Origin: Neptuniibacter marinus
GTDB lineage: Bacteria; Pseudomonadota; Gammaproteobacteria; Pseudomonadales; Balneatricaceae
NCBI RefSeq assembly: GCF_001597725.1
Contig: NZ_LUTR01000003.1
Span: forward strand, 186,001 to 250,000
Direction of reading: 5' to 3'
Length of the DNA: 64,000 nt
Shown here piece after piece: positions 8,680 to 16,660 of the stretch; positions within the stretch are counted from its first letter, which is position 1, and each line of letters opens with the position of its first letter. The position numbers were made by a program, and so were the translations under genes. The notes under the pieces are model-generated. The model had not been told where the DNA came from, ran no database searches, and saw only the letters and a list, made by a program, of their open reading frames with translations.

Positions 8680-9315
8680 ATGTTAAAGCACACTGTGGGT
8701 CGTTTTGCGTTAGTGGCGGCATTGATCTCATCTCCCCATGTAATAGCTGAAGGAGGCAAGGCGATGATAGCGCCGGGTCTCGTGTCTTTTACTGTTCAGC
8801 ATGATGGTGAGCCTATTGAGGTTATGCGTAATCAAGATCCTAATAATACGATTAATGAGCTTTATAACACGACCTTTCGAGGTATGCCTCAGCCAATAAG
8901 ACCTTTTGAGCCTTATGATGTTGAAACTATTGGCGAACGTGAATTTGTTGATTATATGCAACAGGCGGAAACTGATGAGAATATCTTAATTGTAGATACT
9001 CGCACCGTTGGTTGGCATTATCGTTTAACGATTCCAGGTAGTATTAACGTTCCTTACACGGTAATGGAAGAAGAGGAAACGGCGGCAGATGCTCTGGAAG
9101 AGTTTGGCGCAGTTAAAAAAGAAGATGGTAGCTTTGATTATAGTCAAGCTAAGATATTAGCGATGTTTTGCAATGGTTATTGGTGTGGGCAAACACCTGC
9201 CTTAATTCGAGCAATGCTAGAAGCTGACTATCCAGCAGAAAAATTAAAGTATTACCGTGGCGGAATGCAAGCTTGGACAAGCCTAGGTCTGACTACTGTA
9301 GGCGATGGGGGATAG
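8680..9315 (+). CDS. periplasmic rhodanese-domain protein
   Basis: 211 residues with an N-terminal signal peptide (about 1-23, VIA|EGG) and a rhodanese domain from about 85 to 205. The catalytic loop follows the strand LAMFCNGYWCGQ: C164 is in the sulfur-carrier position and a second cysteine, C169, sits within the six-residue loop where many sulfurtransferases have Arg-Ser. VDTRTVGWH earlier and YRGGMQAWTSLG at the end are typical of the fold. A role in periplasmic sulfur transfer or redox is inferred; the substrate is unknown. Confidence 0.8.
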   Translation: MLKHTVGRFALVAALISSPHVIAEGGKAMIAPGLVSFTVQHDGEPIEVMRNQDPNNTINELYNTTFRGMPQPIRPFEPYDVETIGEREFVDYMQQAETDENILIVDTRTVGWHYRLTIPGSINVPYTVMEEEETAADALEEFGAVKKEDGSFDYSQAKILAMFCNGYWCGQTPALIRAMLEADYPAEKLKYYRGGMQAWTSLGLTTVGDGG

Positions 9316-9324
9316 AGTATTCCT

Positions 9325-9351
9325 AGGAAAGCCTACAGGGTAGGTTTTCCT
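9325..9351. terminator. hairpin between convergent genes
   Basis: AGGAAAGCCTAC (9325-9336) pairs with GTAGGTTTTCCT (9340-9351) with one G-T wobble around a 3-nt loop. It sits between the rhodanese stop and the stop of the minus-strand gene at 9350. There is no long T-run, so termination is only likely. Confidence 0.4.
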
Positions 9352-9844
9352 AACTAATTACTTGACCTCTATAAACTAGACCTGACTTTTTTCGTTCAAT
9401 TTTGGGTTTAGCTTTCTTCCGTTCGACTACTTGTCCTCTATAGATAACAGTGCTAGCTTTATCAGTAATCTCATCAGGCGCTTCAATAGGTGCCGGTTCG
9501 GCCTCAATGACTTCCTCAGAATAACCTATCTTTTCCAATAGATGTAATGCAGCTTCAGGTTGTAAGCTCTCGGCAATCGGGAAAAGTAGGTCTGGAGTAA
9601 AGGAGCAGCGAAGGTTTTGGCTGTTGACTAAAGTTTTGAATGCCTCTTCGTTACTTAATCCGCAATAATTTAATCCAATTAACGCGCCTTGATTGATAAC
9701 AATTTGCCCAGAGCGGTTTGATTCGGAAGCAATAAAAACCGTACCAGTAAGCTTTTCCCAGCATACTTTCAATAATGTATTTTCTAAAGAGAGTGGAACA
9801 TTTGTCATTGGAAATGGCCCATAAGCTATAGACCTGATAGTCAA
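9350..9844 (-). CDS. DUF4388/PATAN-like protein with duplicated C-terminal YRGQV motif
   Basis: 164-residue cytoplasmic protein. Residues about 18-110 read like a DUF4388/PATAN domain: a short helix, GTVFIASE, then GQIVINQGALIGLNYCGLSNEEAF and a C-terminal helix. These domains usually occur in signalling proteins of gliding or twitching systems and act in protein contacts. The last 35 residues hold two copies of a short strand motif, VIYRGQVVERKK and LVYRGQVIS, joined by a Lys-rich linker. The copies resemble the small DUF4278 YRG unit, but I am not sure of this. No partner gene is adjacent. Confidence 0.5.
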   Translation of the reverse strand: MTIRSIAYGPFPMTNVPLSLENTLLKVCWEKLTGTVFIASESNRSGQIVINQGALIGLNYCGLSNEEAFKTLVNSQNLRCSFTPDLLFPIAESLQPEAALHLLEKIGYSEEVIEAEPAPIEAPDEITDKASTVIYRGQVVERKKAKPKIERKKSGLVYRGQVIS

Positions 9845-9985
9845 AGCATTAATTATGCCACAAATGTTAACTTTATGATTTTTAATGACTAAATTTTTAT
9901 TATTCTTATTTTTTGTACCATTATGGTGATATCTGCTTCGTAGTGATTTTTTTAGTGCATATTTTTGTTTGATAACAATTAGAGT

Positions 9986-10012
9986 AAGAGGGGCAGATGG
10001 GTGCGCCCTCTT
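9986..10012 (-). terminator. putative terminator after the TehA/SLAC1 gene
   Basis: AAGAGGG (9986-9992) pairs with CCCTCTT (10006-10012) just downstream of the stop codon at 10017. The T-run is better on the plus strand, where no gene precedes it. Confidence 0.4.
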
Positions 10013-10016
10013 TAGT

Positions 10017-10988
10017 TTATTCAGGAAGGAATATTTCGTTGCGGATTATCGCAAGTATTGTACGAATAAAAAGTGTGCTGATGACTACTGAAGATAAGGT
10101 AAGTAATACAATAATCATATATTGAAAAAATGGAGATGGATTGTGCTGATGCATCACCATTGTTGCTATTGTTAAAGCTGCAAGAGGGAATGAGTAAGCC
10201 CACCAAGACATATAAAAGTTTATTTTACTAAATTTGGGTAGTTGAGTGATGAGTAACAATAATAAGAACATAGCGGAATAAAATAAGATACGCGCGAAAT
10301 TGTCTATATCACCGTTTAATTTCACATATGAAATGAAGCCTACCGCTGGTGGAGCGATCAATATAAATAGAGTGGGAAGAAGTTTTTGTGGTAATGGGTC
10401 ATGAAAAAACATGCGGTTAAAAATTAATGCTTTTAAAATAATCCAGTAGATAATCCCTATAGAAAAGCAGAACCAGCTCAATTCAATAAATCCATGCTCT
10501 ACACCGGCAATAGGAACCAAAATATTACCAACCACCGGAATAAACCATGCTGGAGTTGAATGTTCTATCTTGAATTTTGGATGGTGTATCCATTGGTTTA
10601 AAGTATGTAGCGTGAAGCTCAGATGTATTACAGTACCGGCTCCCCATAAATAGAAGGAGAGTTCTTTAGATACATGTAGCGTCGCAATACTCATTAAAAT
10701 AAGGCTAATCGAAAATGCTGGGAAGAAGCTTGTTTTAATAGGATGCTGAAACTCCTCTAGTACCGCGTCTGGGTAGTTCTTAGCTTTAAAGGTATAAGTG
10801 ATAACAATAAGCAATAATGCTAATGCACTTACGACCAGAAGTGTTTGGGCGACGGCCTCTGTAACACCCAAAACGGTGACAGCTTTATCCCAAGCTAGCG
10901 TCAATCCTGTTAGCCCCATAACGATAGAGAAGAATGCGGCGGGAAAAAATTTCAGTTTGGGTAAGGTTTGTTCTGAAGTATCTTGCAT
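10017..10988 (-). CDS. TehA/SLAC1 family transporter
   Basis: Integral membrane protein of 323 residues with about ten hydrophobic segments spread over its whole length, matching the SLAC1/TehA/Mae1 fold. The start LKFFPAAFFSIVMGLTGLTLAW is typical, as is the later segment WFIPVVGNILVPIAG. Family members move small anions or C4-dicarboxylates. The old name tellurite resistance reflects an overexpression phenotype and should not be read as a function here. It is a single-gene unit with a hairpin after the stop. Confidence 0.82.
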   Translation of the reverse strand: MQDTSEQTLPKLKFFPAAFFSIVMGLTGLTLAWDKAVTVLGVTEAVAQTLLVVSALALLLIVITYTFKAKNYPDAVLEEFQHPIKTSFFPAFSISLILMSIATLHVSKELSFYLWGAGTVIHLSFTLHTLNQWIHHPKFKIEHSTPAWFIPVVGNILVPIAGVEHGFIELSWFCFSIGIIYWIILKALIFNRMFFHDPLPQKLLPTLFILIAPPAVGFISYVKLNGDIDNFARILFYSAMFLLLLLITQLPKFSKINFYMSWWAYSFPLAALTIATMVMHQHNPSPFFQYMIIVLLTLSSVVISTLFIRTILAIIRNEIFLPE

Positions 10989-11067
10989 GTCTCTAATTAC
11001 TCGAACATTAGAATATACTAATATTGTAAGTGTTTTTAAGTAATAAAGCCAAGTTTTATATTCAACC

Positions 11068-11095
11068 CTTCCCAGCCGAATTAACCGCTGGGAAG
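11068..11095 (-). terminator. hairpin downstream of rdgC
   Basis: Perfect 9-bp inverted repeat CTTCCCAGC (11068-11076) / GCTGGGAAG (11087-11095) with a 10-nt loop, seven bases past the rdgC stop. No T-run follows, so Rho-independent function is uncertain. Confidence 0.45.
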
Positions 11096-11101
11096 ACGGA
11101 G

Positions 11102-12016
11102 TTAAGGTCTTTTCGCTTCACCACCAAAGGCTTTTATAATCGCAGGAAAGAGTTTTGCAAACTCTAAGCCCATTTGAACCATATCAGCATCAAATTGAGC
11201 GACTTCATCCTCAGCGGCCTCATCTGACATTTTGTCTTGTAATTGGTCACTGAGTTTAAGGCGTTTGATTGAGAGATCATCTTGTAGCAGAATTTTCAGA
11301 TGTTCATCCCATTCAAGAGCAAGTTTAACGACTCGTTTACCTGCTTCAAGGTGGGCAATAAACTCTTCATCTTCCAGTTGCTGACCTTTAATGCGAATAA
11401 CACCGCCTTCAAGTACATTATCGCGCAACTCGCATTCATCCAACACTTCAAAACCTTCAGGTATGCTCGTATCACTTTCTAGCCAAGTGGACATAACAGC
11501 TGAGGGTGATTGTTGCACATCAGGAAGAACTATAGGCAGACTACCTAGTGTTCCACGTAGGTGACTTAGTAGCTCTTCAGCACGTTTGTGGCTAGAAGAA
11601 TCAACAGCGATCCAGCCTAAGCTAGGAAGTATAATTGCACTTGTTTGTTGAAACTTGCTGAAAGCGCGGGGTAGGAGATCAAGCACCACTTCATCTTTCA
11701 GTTGGTCTTTCTCTTTTTTGTAAACTTTACGTGCTTGGTCGCGTTCAATAACAGCAACTTTTTCACCGACGGCCTCTTTGATAACCGCGCTGGGTAGAAT
11801 TTTTTCCTCTTTTCGTGCGGCAATCATAAACATGCCGTGGACTTGATGAGCAAAAACATCGTCTAGTAGGTGGCAAGGAGAAACCCAGCCATAGCGGCTC
11901 AATTCTTGGCTTTTACAAGGCGTAAATGTTTGTTCCAGTAGCTTTTCTTGTAACTGTTCCTGTGTGTATTCAAAGGGTTCAGTTAAACGATAAAAGATGA
12001 CATTCTTAAACCACAT
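11102..12016 (-). CDS. rdgC: recombination-associated protein RdgC
   Basis: 304-residue nucleoid-associated protein that forms a ring around double-stranded DNA and limits RecA activity in E. coli. The sequence matches RdgC along its length: MWFKNVIFYRL at the start, CARKEEKILP-like MIAARKEEKILPSAVIK, SLKDEV-like QLKDEVVLDLLPRAFSKF, and GGEAKRP at the end. Upstream codons are in frame, but the ATG at 12016 is chosen because AGGAG lies at correct spacing and E. coli RdgC starts at the equivalent position. Monocistronic by spacing. Confidence 0.96.
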   Translation of the reverse strand: MWFKNVIFYRLTEPFEYTQEQLQEKLLEQTFTPCKSQELSRYGWVSPCHLLDDVFAHQVHGMFMIAARKEEKILPSAVIKEAVGEKVAVIERDQARKVYKKEKDQLKDEVVLDLLPRAFSKFQQTSAIILPSLGWIAVDSSSHKRAEELLSHLRGTLGSLPIVLPDVQQSPSAVMSTWLESDTSIPEGFEVLDECELRDNVLEGGVIRIKGQQLEDEEFIAHLEAGKRVVKLALEWDEHLKILLQDDLSIKRLKLSDQLQDKMSDEAAEDEVAQFDADMVQMGLEFAKLFPAIIKAFGGEAKRP

Positions 12017-12120
12017 AGCAGCTCCTGATAGGAAAAAGGCAGTGCATAGTAGCAAGAAATGTTGTGGATGGAAGAGGAAATTATAGGTTTATGACGAAAT
12101 TAATTATCTTAATAGGGTAC

Positions 12121-12591
12121 TCAGGGATTTATTTTTTTAAAAGCTATGTTAAGGGCTTTATCGACATAGTATCCGTAGAGGTCTAGGGTGTTGATACCGA
12201 CCATCTCTTCTGCAATTTCCTCACCTTTATTGTTTAGAAAAAGTAGTGTCGGGGTTGCCCATGCATTGTAGCGTTGAGCAAATGTATTAGCACCTACCTG
12301 CTGCCCGTTAAAATCTTTAATACTTCCGCCTGTGTTAATTTCAAGCTCGCTAAAGAACGTAGTGCTCTCATAACGTCCACTTAAAAGCATTGGATGGATG
12401 ATCTCTTCGGTAATAAGAAGACAGTAGTGACAATTAGGTTGCGATACTAAGAGCATCACAACTTTTTCTTGGCCTGATGAATTTCTACCCGTCTCTATAT
12501 AGGCTTGTTGTAAGTCTTTTGTTTTAGGTATCTCTACAGCCCAGAGAGCTTGGCTGGTTATTAAACAAAAGGTTGCTAGTAATCTAAACAT
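12121..12591 (-). CDS. periplasmic thioredoxin-fold protein (SoxW-like)
   Basis: 156 residues with a signal peptide (about 1-18, ending ALWA) and a thioredoxin fold with the redox motif CHYC (C54, C57) after the strand VVMLLVSQPN, and a cis-proline segment ATPTLLFL. This suggests a periplasmic thiol-disulfide reductant or oxidase of the SoxW or DsbE-like group. It lies 38 bp downstream of a secreted alpha/beta hydrolase gene on the same strand, so both may be one transcript. No sox genes are in the window, so the sulfur-oxidation link implied by the name is not supported here. Confidence 0.75.
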   Translation of the reverse strand: MFRLLATFCLITSQALWAVEIPKTKDLQQAYIETGRNSSGQEKVVMLLVSQPNCHYCLLITEEIIHPMLLSGRYESTTFFSELEINTGGSIKDFNGQQVGANTFAQRYNAWATPTLLFLNNKGEEIAEEMVGINTLDLYGYYVDKALNIAFKKINP

Positions 12592-12629
12592 GTAAATTTC
12601 GGCGTGTATTCCAGGTCGCGGCTGAGTGT

Positions 12630-13511
12630 TTATAGTTGTTCGATGAATTCTAAACTATGTTCGGTAACTTCATCCATATAAAGGTCTCGAAAGAAGTGGT
12701 CAGCCCCCTCAATTTGAACACTTTGTACCACATCGTTGTTTAATGCTTCCATTTTTTCAAATAGACCGTTGACGATTGTATCTTCACTGCCACTAAAGAC
12801 CAGTGTTGGTAGTGTCGTTTTAGATAAAAGCGCTGGGGTATCAAAGCGAGGGTTGGCTTGGTAGTAGTTTACAAAACTTGCAGCTGCTACTTGTGTATCT
12901 TCACAGTAGATAAAATCTGTATGGATAAGCATGTCATTTGGCGTTAATTGCATTGCTTTTTCTAGCTGAGCTTGCAGTGGGTGTTGGTAGCGTTTGGTGT
13001 AACTCGCTGTTTCATCTTGTTCTGACCAAGTTTGCGGAGCAATTAAAATTTGTCCTTTTATAGCGGGGTCTGAGTGTGTATCCGCATACCAAGCTGTTTG
13101 ATTTCCTCCTCGTGAGTGGGCGGCTAATATTATTGCTTGGCTGCCTTGTGCTTTAAGCCAGTCTACCCAAGCAGCTATTTCATGAATTGCATCGGTATGC
13201 TTATGGGTGTGGGGCGTTTTACAGTCGTACATACCATGCCGATTATCAAGACCTAAACTTAAATTGATAGCTAGGCTACTCATGCCTTCATCAGCCAGTA
13301 GCTCTTGCCATGTGGCAATGATCTCCATGCCATTGTGGGCGAGTGTGCCGTGGGTGATGAGAAGTATATTGTTAAAACCGTTCTCTTCTGTCAGGTACAG
13401 GTTGGCATTTAAGTCGAGATGCTTATATTTTAGTGTGATCTCTTCTGCATATAGGTTGCTGGAGTTAAGAAGGCTGCTAGCAAGGAATAGGGCGATAATA
13501 ATACGGAGCAT
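12630..13511 (-). CDS. secreted alpha/beta hydrolase
   Basis: 293 residues with a signal peptide (about 1-22, LYA|EE) and an alpha/beta hydrolase fold. The nucleophile elbow is AHSRGG (S133), the probable acid is D244 in GSEDTIV and the histidine H272 in GADHFF. The oxyanion segment THGTLAHNG follows the third strand. The substrate is unknown; the exported location and the adjacent thioredoxin-like protein suggest an envelope role, which is inference. The start ATG follows an A-T rich stretch with a weak GGTAT ribosome site. Confidence 0.82.
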   Translation of the reverse strand: MLRIIIALFLASSLLNSSNLYAEEITLKYKHLDLNANLYLTEENGFNNILLITHGTLAHNGMEIIATWQELLADEGMSSLAINLSLGLDNRHGMYDCKTPHTHKHTDAIHEIAAWVDWLKAQGSQAIILAAHSRGGNQTAWYADTHSDPAIKGQILIAPQTWSEQDETASYTKRYQHPLQAQLEKAMQLTPNDMLIHTDFIYCEDTQVAAASFVNYYQANPRFDTPALLSKTTLPTLVFSGSEDTIVNGLFEKMEALNNDVVQSVQIEGADHFFRDLYMDEVTEHSLEFIEQL

Positions 13512-13612
13512 AGAAATACCTAAACGGCTTGTTTATCAATTAAGTTATAATGATATTCTTAAAAGAAATATGCAAGCCGTTTCAGTGTTCTATTAGAGGT
13601 CACTTGTAGTGT

Positions 13613-14155
13613 TTAAAGGCCTTCGTAGGCTAGAAGCGTATGTACTGGGACGCCGGCATCTTGGATTTTACTGGAACCTTGAAGGTCGGGTAGGTCAATA
13701 AGTGCAGCGGCTTCTGATACTGATGCTCCCAATTTTTTGATAATGCTGCAGGCCGCAAGTATTGTTCCGCCTGTAGCGATTAAATCGTCAAAAACTAAAA
13801 CTTTGTCTCCAGAAGTAACTGCATCAACCTGCATTTCAACTGTCGCTGTGCCATATTCCAGCTTATATTCTTGTTCGATTGTTTGGCCTGGAAGCTTCCC
13901 TTTTTTACGGACGAGAACTAAGGGAATATTTAGATGGTAGGAGATAATAGAGCCGATCAAAAAGCCTCTGGCATCAATGCAGGCGATATGAGTAATATCA
14001 CTATCAACATAACGCTGAATAAAAGCGTCAGAGATCATGCGTAATGCTTTTGGATCTTTAAACAGGGGGGTTATGTCACGGAACTGTACGCCAGGTTCAG
14101 GCCAGTCAGGGATGGTTCGAATAACTGACTTCACATAACATTCGTCGTATGACAT
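13613..14155 (-). CDS. apt: adenine phosphoribosyltransferase
   Basis: Apt salvages adenine, joining it to PRPP to make AMP. The 180-residue protein has the PRPP-binding loop VLVFDDLIATGGT and the N-terminal segment IPDWPEPGVQFRDITPLF typical of Apt. The ribosome site AAGGAG lies eight bases before the ATG. An Anr-like box at 14180-14193 lies 25-38 bp upstream of its start and could affect apt as well as the divergent small-RNA candidate. Confidence 0.97.
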   Translation of the reverse strand: MSYDECYVKSVIRTIPDWPEPGVQFRDITPLFKDPKALRMISDAFIQRYVDSDITHIACIDARGFLIGSIISYHLNIPLVLVRKKGKLPGQTIEQEYKLEYGTATVEMQVDAVTSGDKVLVFDDLIATGGTILAACSIIKKLGASVSEAAALIDLPDLQGSSKIQDAGVPVHTLLAYEGL

Positions 14156-14179
14156 TAAAAACTCCTTGGAAACAGCTTG

Positions 14180-14221
14180 TTGATTTGGCTCAATGCATTT
14201 TAGGGGAGGTAAAGGTCTAAT
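14180..14221 (+). promoter_or_regulatory. candidate Anr/Fnr class II promoter for a small RNA
   Basis: TTGATTTGGCTCAA (14180-14193) matches the Fnr/Anr consensus TTGAT-N4-ATCAA at 9 of 10 positions. TCTAAT (14216-14221), 5 of 6 to TATAAT, has its centre exactly 32 bp from the centre of the box, the geometry of an Fnr site at -41.5. The predicted start of transcription is about 14228 on the plus strand. Confidence 0.5.
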
Positions 14222-14227
14222 GAACCC

Positions 14228-14308
14228 GTTGGGTTACACATTGAGATGGCTACTTTTTGTGCGACTGACGAGCACCGGTAGTCAATATGCCGGTGCTCTT
14301 TTGTTTTA
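14228..14308 (+). ncRNA. candidate Anr-dependent small RNA
   Basis: Predicted plus-strand transcript of about 80 nt between the minus-strand genes apt and anr. It starts 7 nt after a -10 hexamer placed correctly behind an Anr-like box, and ends at a strong intrinsic terminator. GACT at 14263-14266 could also pair with AGTC in the terminator loop (14280-14283). The first 40 nt look mostly unpaired, with a U-run at 14253-14257. No known family is recognised; E. coli FnrS has a different sequence. Promoter and terminator are seen in the sequence, but that a stable RNA is made is inference. Confidence 0.45.
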
Positions 14309-14310
14309 TA
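14270..14310 (+). terminator. strong intrinsic terminator, plus strand
   Basis: Perfect 9-bp stem GAGCACCGG (14270-14278) / CCGGTGCTC (14290-14298), 11-nt loop, followed by TTTTGTTTTATA on the plus strand. On the minus strand no T-run follows, so it is oriented against both neighbouring genes and fits the small-RNA candidate. Confidence 0.8.
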
Positions 14311-14321
14311 TATTATATGAC

Positions 14322-15116
14322 TCAGCAGTGACCATTTTTACCACATTGCGCACTTACTGGTTCAGCGGTATCGCTTTCTATAACCTCTCCAGATAATCTG
14401 TAGAGTTGTTCTATATCTTCTATATGAACTTCTTTGCCTTCAACGCGCAGTAAATTGGCTTTCTGGAAACGTGTGAAAATACGGCTGACAGTTTCGACGG
14501 CTAAGCCTAAGTAATTACCAATCTCATTACGCGACATGGACAGGCGGAAGCTAGTTTCAGAATAGCCGCGAGCTTTAAAGCGTTGCGAAATTTTTACCAA
14601 AAATGTTGCTACACGCTCTTCTGCATTTTTCTTTGATAAAAGAAGCATCATTTGTTGTTCTTCGCGAATCTCTTTGCTCATAGTGCGTAAGAGTTGGCGG
14701 CGTAGTTCCGGTAGTTGCCCCGACAGATCATCGAGGCGTTCAAATGGAATTTCGCAAACGGTTGTTGTCTCTAGTACTTTTGCCGAGACAGGGTATTCGT
14801 TGCTATCAAATCCGCTCATGCCAACCAATTCGCCTGGAAAATAGAACCCAGTGATCTGTTCCTCACCTTCATTTGTGATGGTGTAGGTTTTGACGGTTCC
14901 TGCTCGAATCGCATACACGTCAGTGAACTCAGAACCTTGGTTAAATAGGTGATCACCTTTTTTTAATGGTCGACTTTTATCGATAATTCTATCTAACCGT
15001 TCCATCTCTGTCATATTAAGCGAAACGGGGAGACATAATGAGCTAAGACTACAAGTGTTACAGCTAACCTGCTGCAAACTACGCAGCTTCCCTTCGTTTG
15101 TCTTGTTATCACTCAT
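14322..15116 (-). CDS. anr: Anr/Fnr oxygen-responsive transcription regulator
   Basis: CRP/FNR-family regulator of 264 residues that binds a [4Fe-4S] cluster and activates anaerobic or microaerobic genes when oxygen is low. The four ligand cysteines are present: C19, C22, C28 and C121 (CX2CX5C near the N-terminus plus one central Cys). A cyclic-nucleotide-like barrel is followed by a helix-turn-helix whose recognition helix ETVSRIF has the Glu-Ser-Arg residues that read TTGAT. It sits beside hemN and the cco genes, as in Pseudomonas. Likely targets in this window are ccoN, the universal stress gene and the small-RNA candidate. Confidence 0.95.
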   Translation of the reverse strand: MSDNKTNEGKLRSLQQVSCNTCSLSSLCLPVSLNMTEMERLDRIIDKSRPLKKGDHLFNQGSEFTDVYAIRAGTVKTYTITNEGEEQITGFYFPGELVGMSGFDSNEYPVSAKVLETTTVCEIPFERLDDLSGQLPELRRQLLRTMSKEIREEQQMMLLLSKKNAEERVATFLVKISQRFKARGYSETSFRLSMSRNEIGNYLGLAVETVSRIFTRFQKANLLRVEGKEVHIEDIEQLYRLSGEVIESDTAEPVSAQCGKNGHC

Positions 15117-15188
15117 AATACATTCCTGTTGTCGTTATAATCGAGTGGCTACATTTTGATTATGTAATATTTCTGTAAATACGGGAAG

Positions 15189-16577
15189 TTAAATAATCCG
15201 TGAGAATCGCTGTGAGCTAATGTCTTTTGGTATATAAGCATCAAAAGCCATACATATTCTACGAATTAGTAACCGACCGGCGGGTGATACGGTAATGCGT
15301 TTTGTGTCCATTTGAATGAGACCATCGGAGGTAAAAGCGCTTAGCTCTTGTTGGGCATCAGCAAAGTACTGATCGAATTGGATACCGAAGCGCTGCTCTA
15401 TTGGTGCTTTTTCTAATTCGAAATGGCAAATAAGATGAGTGATGACATGGCGGCGTATAATGTCATCTTGGGTTAAGCTTACGCCGCGTTTAATTGCATG
15501 CTTTTCGCTTTCTACTGCATCTGTATAAGCTTGCATCTCATGCTGGTTTTGATAGTACACAGAACCAATTTGACTAATGGCAGATACACCCATGGCAACG
15601 AGGTCACATTCAGAATGTGTTGTGTAGCCTTGGAAATTTCTGTGTAGTTTTCCCGTGTTTTGCGCAATAGCTAATTCATCATCAGGTTTAGCAAAGTGAT
15701 CCATGCCTATATAGACATAGCCAGCTGCTAATAGTTTGCTAATGGTAGATTCGAGAATCGCAAGTTTTGTTTCAGGACTTGGTAAAGTGGATTCATCAAT
15801 ATGACGCTGTGGCCTAAAACGATCGGGCAAATGAGCATAATTAAATACAGAGAGCCGATCTGGGTTCATCTCAATAACAGTATCTAATGTCTCGTTAAAG
15901 CCATCAAATGTTTGATAGGGTAGGCCATAAATAAGATCAAGGTTAAGTGAGCGGAAGCCTTGGCGGCGAGCTTCTTCTAAAATGGCTGAGGTTTGTTCAA
16001 CCGATTGCACACGGTTAACAGCTTCTTGCACCTTAGGGTCTATATCTTGTAAGCCTAAGCTAATGCGATTAAAACCGATCTCTCTTAATACTTGGATTGT
16101 TTCTTCAGTGGCTTCTCTTGGATCTATCTCAATAGAGTAATCGCCGGAGTCATCATCTAGTAGATTAAAATTAGCCCGCATCTGCTGCATTAACTCTCTC
16201 ATCTGCTCATGGCTAATGAAAGTAGGCGTACCGCCGCCCCAGTGAAGCTGAGTGACCTGACGGTCATTATTATACCATTTGGAAAGCTGAGCCATCTCTT
16301 TATACAGGGTATCCAAATAGGGCTGTGCTTTCTTACGATTTCGTGTAATGACCTTATTGCAGGCACAGTAGTAGCAAACGTGCGCACAAAATGGAATGTG
16401 TACATAGAGAGAGAGTGGCGCATTTAAGTCGGCAGAGTTTTGTCCCGTTGTCACCAAATCCGAGGAAGATAGTTCAGGATCGAACTGAACGGCTGTCGGG
16501 TAAGATGTATAGCGTGGACCCGAAAGGTCATATCGCTTGATTAGATCTAAGTCCCATTTTATCAGGTTGCTATCCAC
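15189..16577 (-). CDS. hemN: oxygen-independent coproporphyrinogen III oxidase
   Basis: Radical SAM enzyme of haem synthesis that decarboxylates coproporphyrinogen III without oxygen. Cluster cysteines are in HIPFCAHVCYYCACN (CX3CX2C plus the following CxC), with GGGTPTF after it. Of several possible starts, I choose the GTG at 16577 (462 residues) because GAGGG lies eight bases upstream and the protein then begins VDSNLIKWDLDLI, aligned with the start of E. coli HemN. A GTG at 16613 would add 12 residues without a comparable ribosome site. It precedes anr by 72 bp on the same strand. Confidence 0.95.
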   Translation of the reverse strand: MDSNLIKWDLDLIKRYDLSGPRYTSYPTAVQFDPELSSSDLVTTGQNSADLNAPLSLYVHIPFCAHVCYYCACNKVITRNRKKAQPYLDTLYKEMAQLSKWYNNDRQVTQLHWGGGTPTFISHEQMRELMQQMRANFNLLDDDSGDYSIEIDPREATEETIQVLREIGFNRISLGLQDIDPKVQEAVNRVQSVEQTSAILEEARRQGFRSLNLDLIYGLPYQTFDGFNETLDTVIEMNPDRLSVFNYAHLPDRFRPQRHIDESTLPSPETKLAILESTISKLLAAGYVYIGMDHFAKPDDELAIAQNTGKLHRNFQGYTTHSECDLVAMGVSAISQIGSVYYQNQHEMQAYTDAVESEKHAIKRGVSLTQDDIIRRHVITHLICHFELEKAPIEQRFGIQFDQYFADAQQELSAFTSDGLIQMDTKRITVSPAGRLLIRRICMAFDAYIPKDISSQRFSRII

Positions 16578-16660
16578 GAATTTTTCCCTCGTTATCTCAA
16601 ATGCTGCCATCACTGACAGTAAATAATCTATTAGTAATTAAGCTTGGTTTAACTCTATGG

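Noticed and set aside
10017-10988. Dedicated tellurite resistance locus
   Set aside because: Only a single TehA/SLAC1-type carrier with no tehB or ter genes; the family name does not show function.
12121-13511. Sulfur-oxidation (sox) island from the SoxW-like protein, hydrolase and rhodanese
   Set aside because: No soxXYZABCD gene is present, and the rhodanese is 3 kb away on the other strand.
14193-14396. Plus-strand frame with GGGGAGG before an ATG at 14220, between apt and anr
   Set aside because: The strong terminator at 14270-14310 lies inside the frame, and the second half overlaps the end of anr on the other strand. The predicted transcript starts after this ATG.
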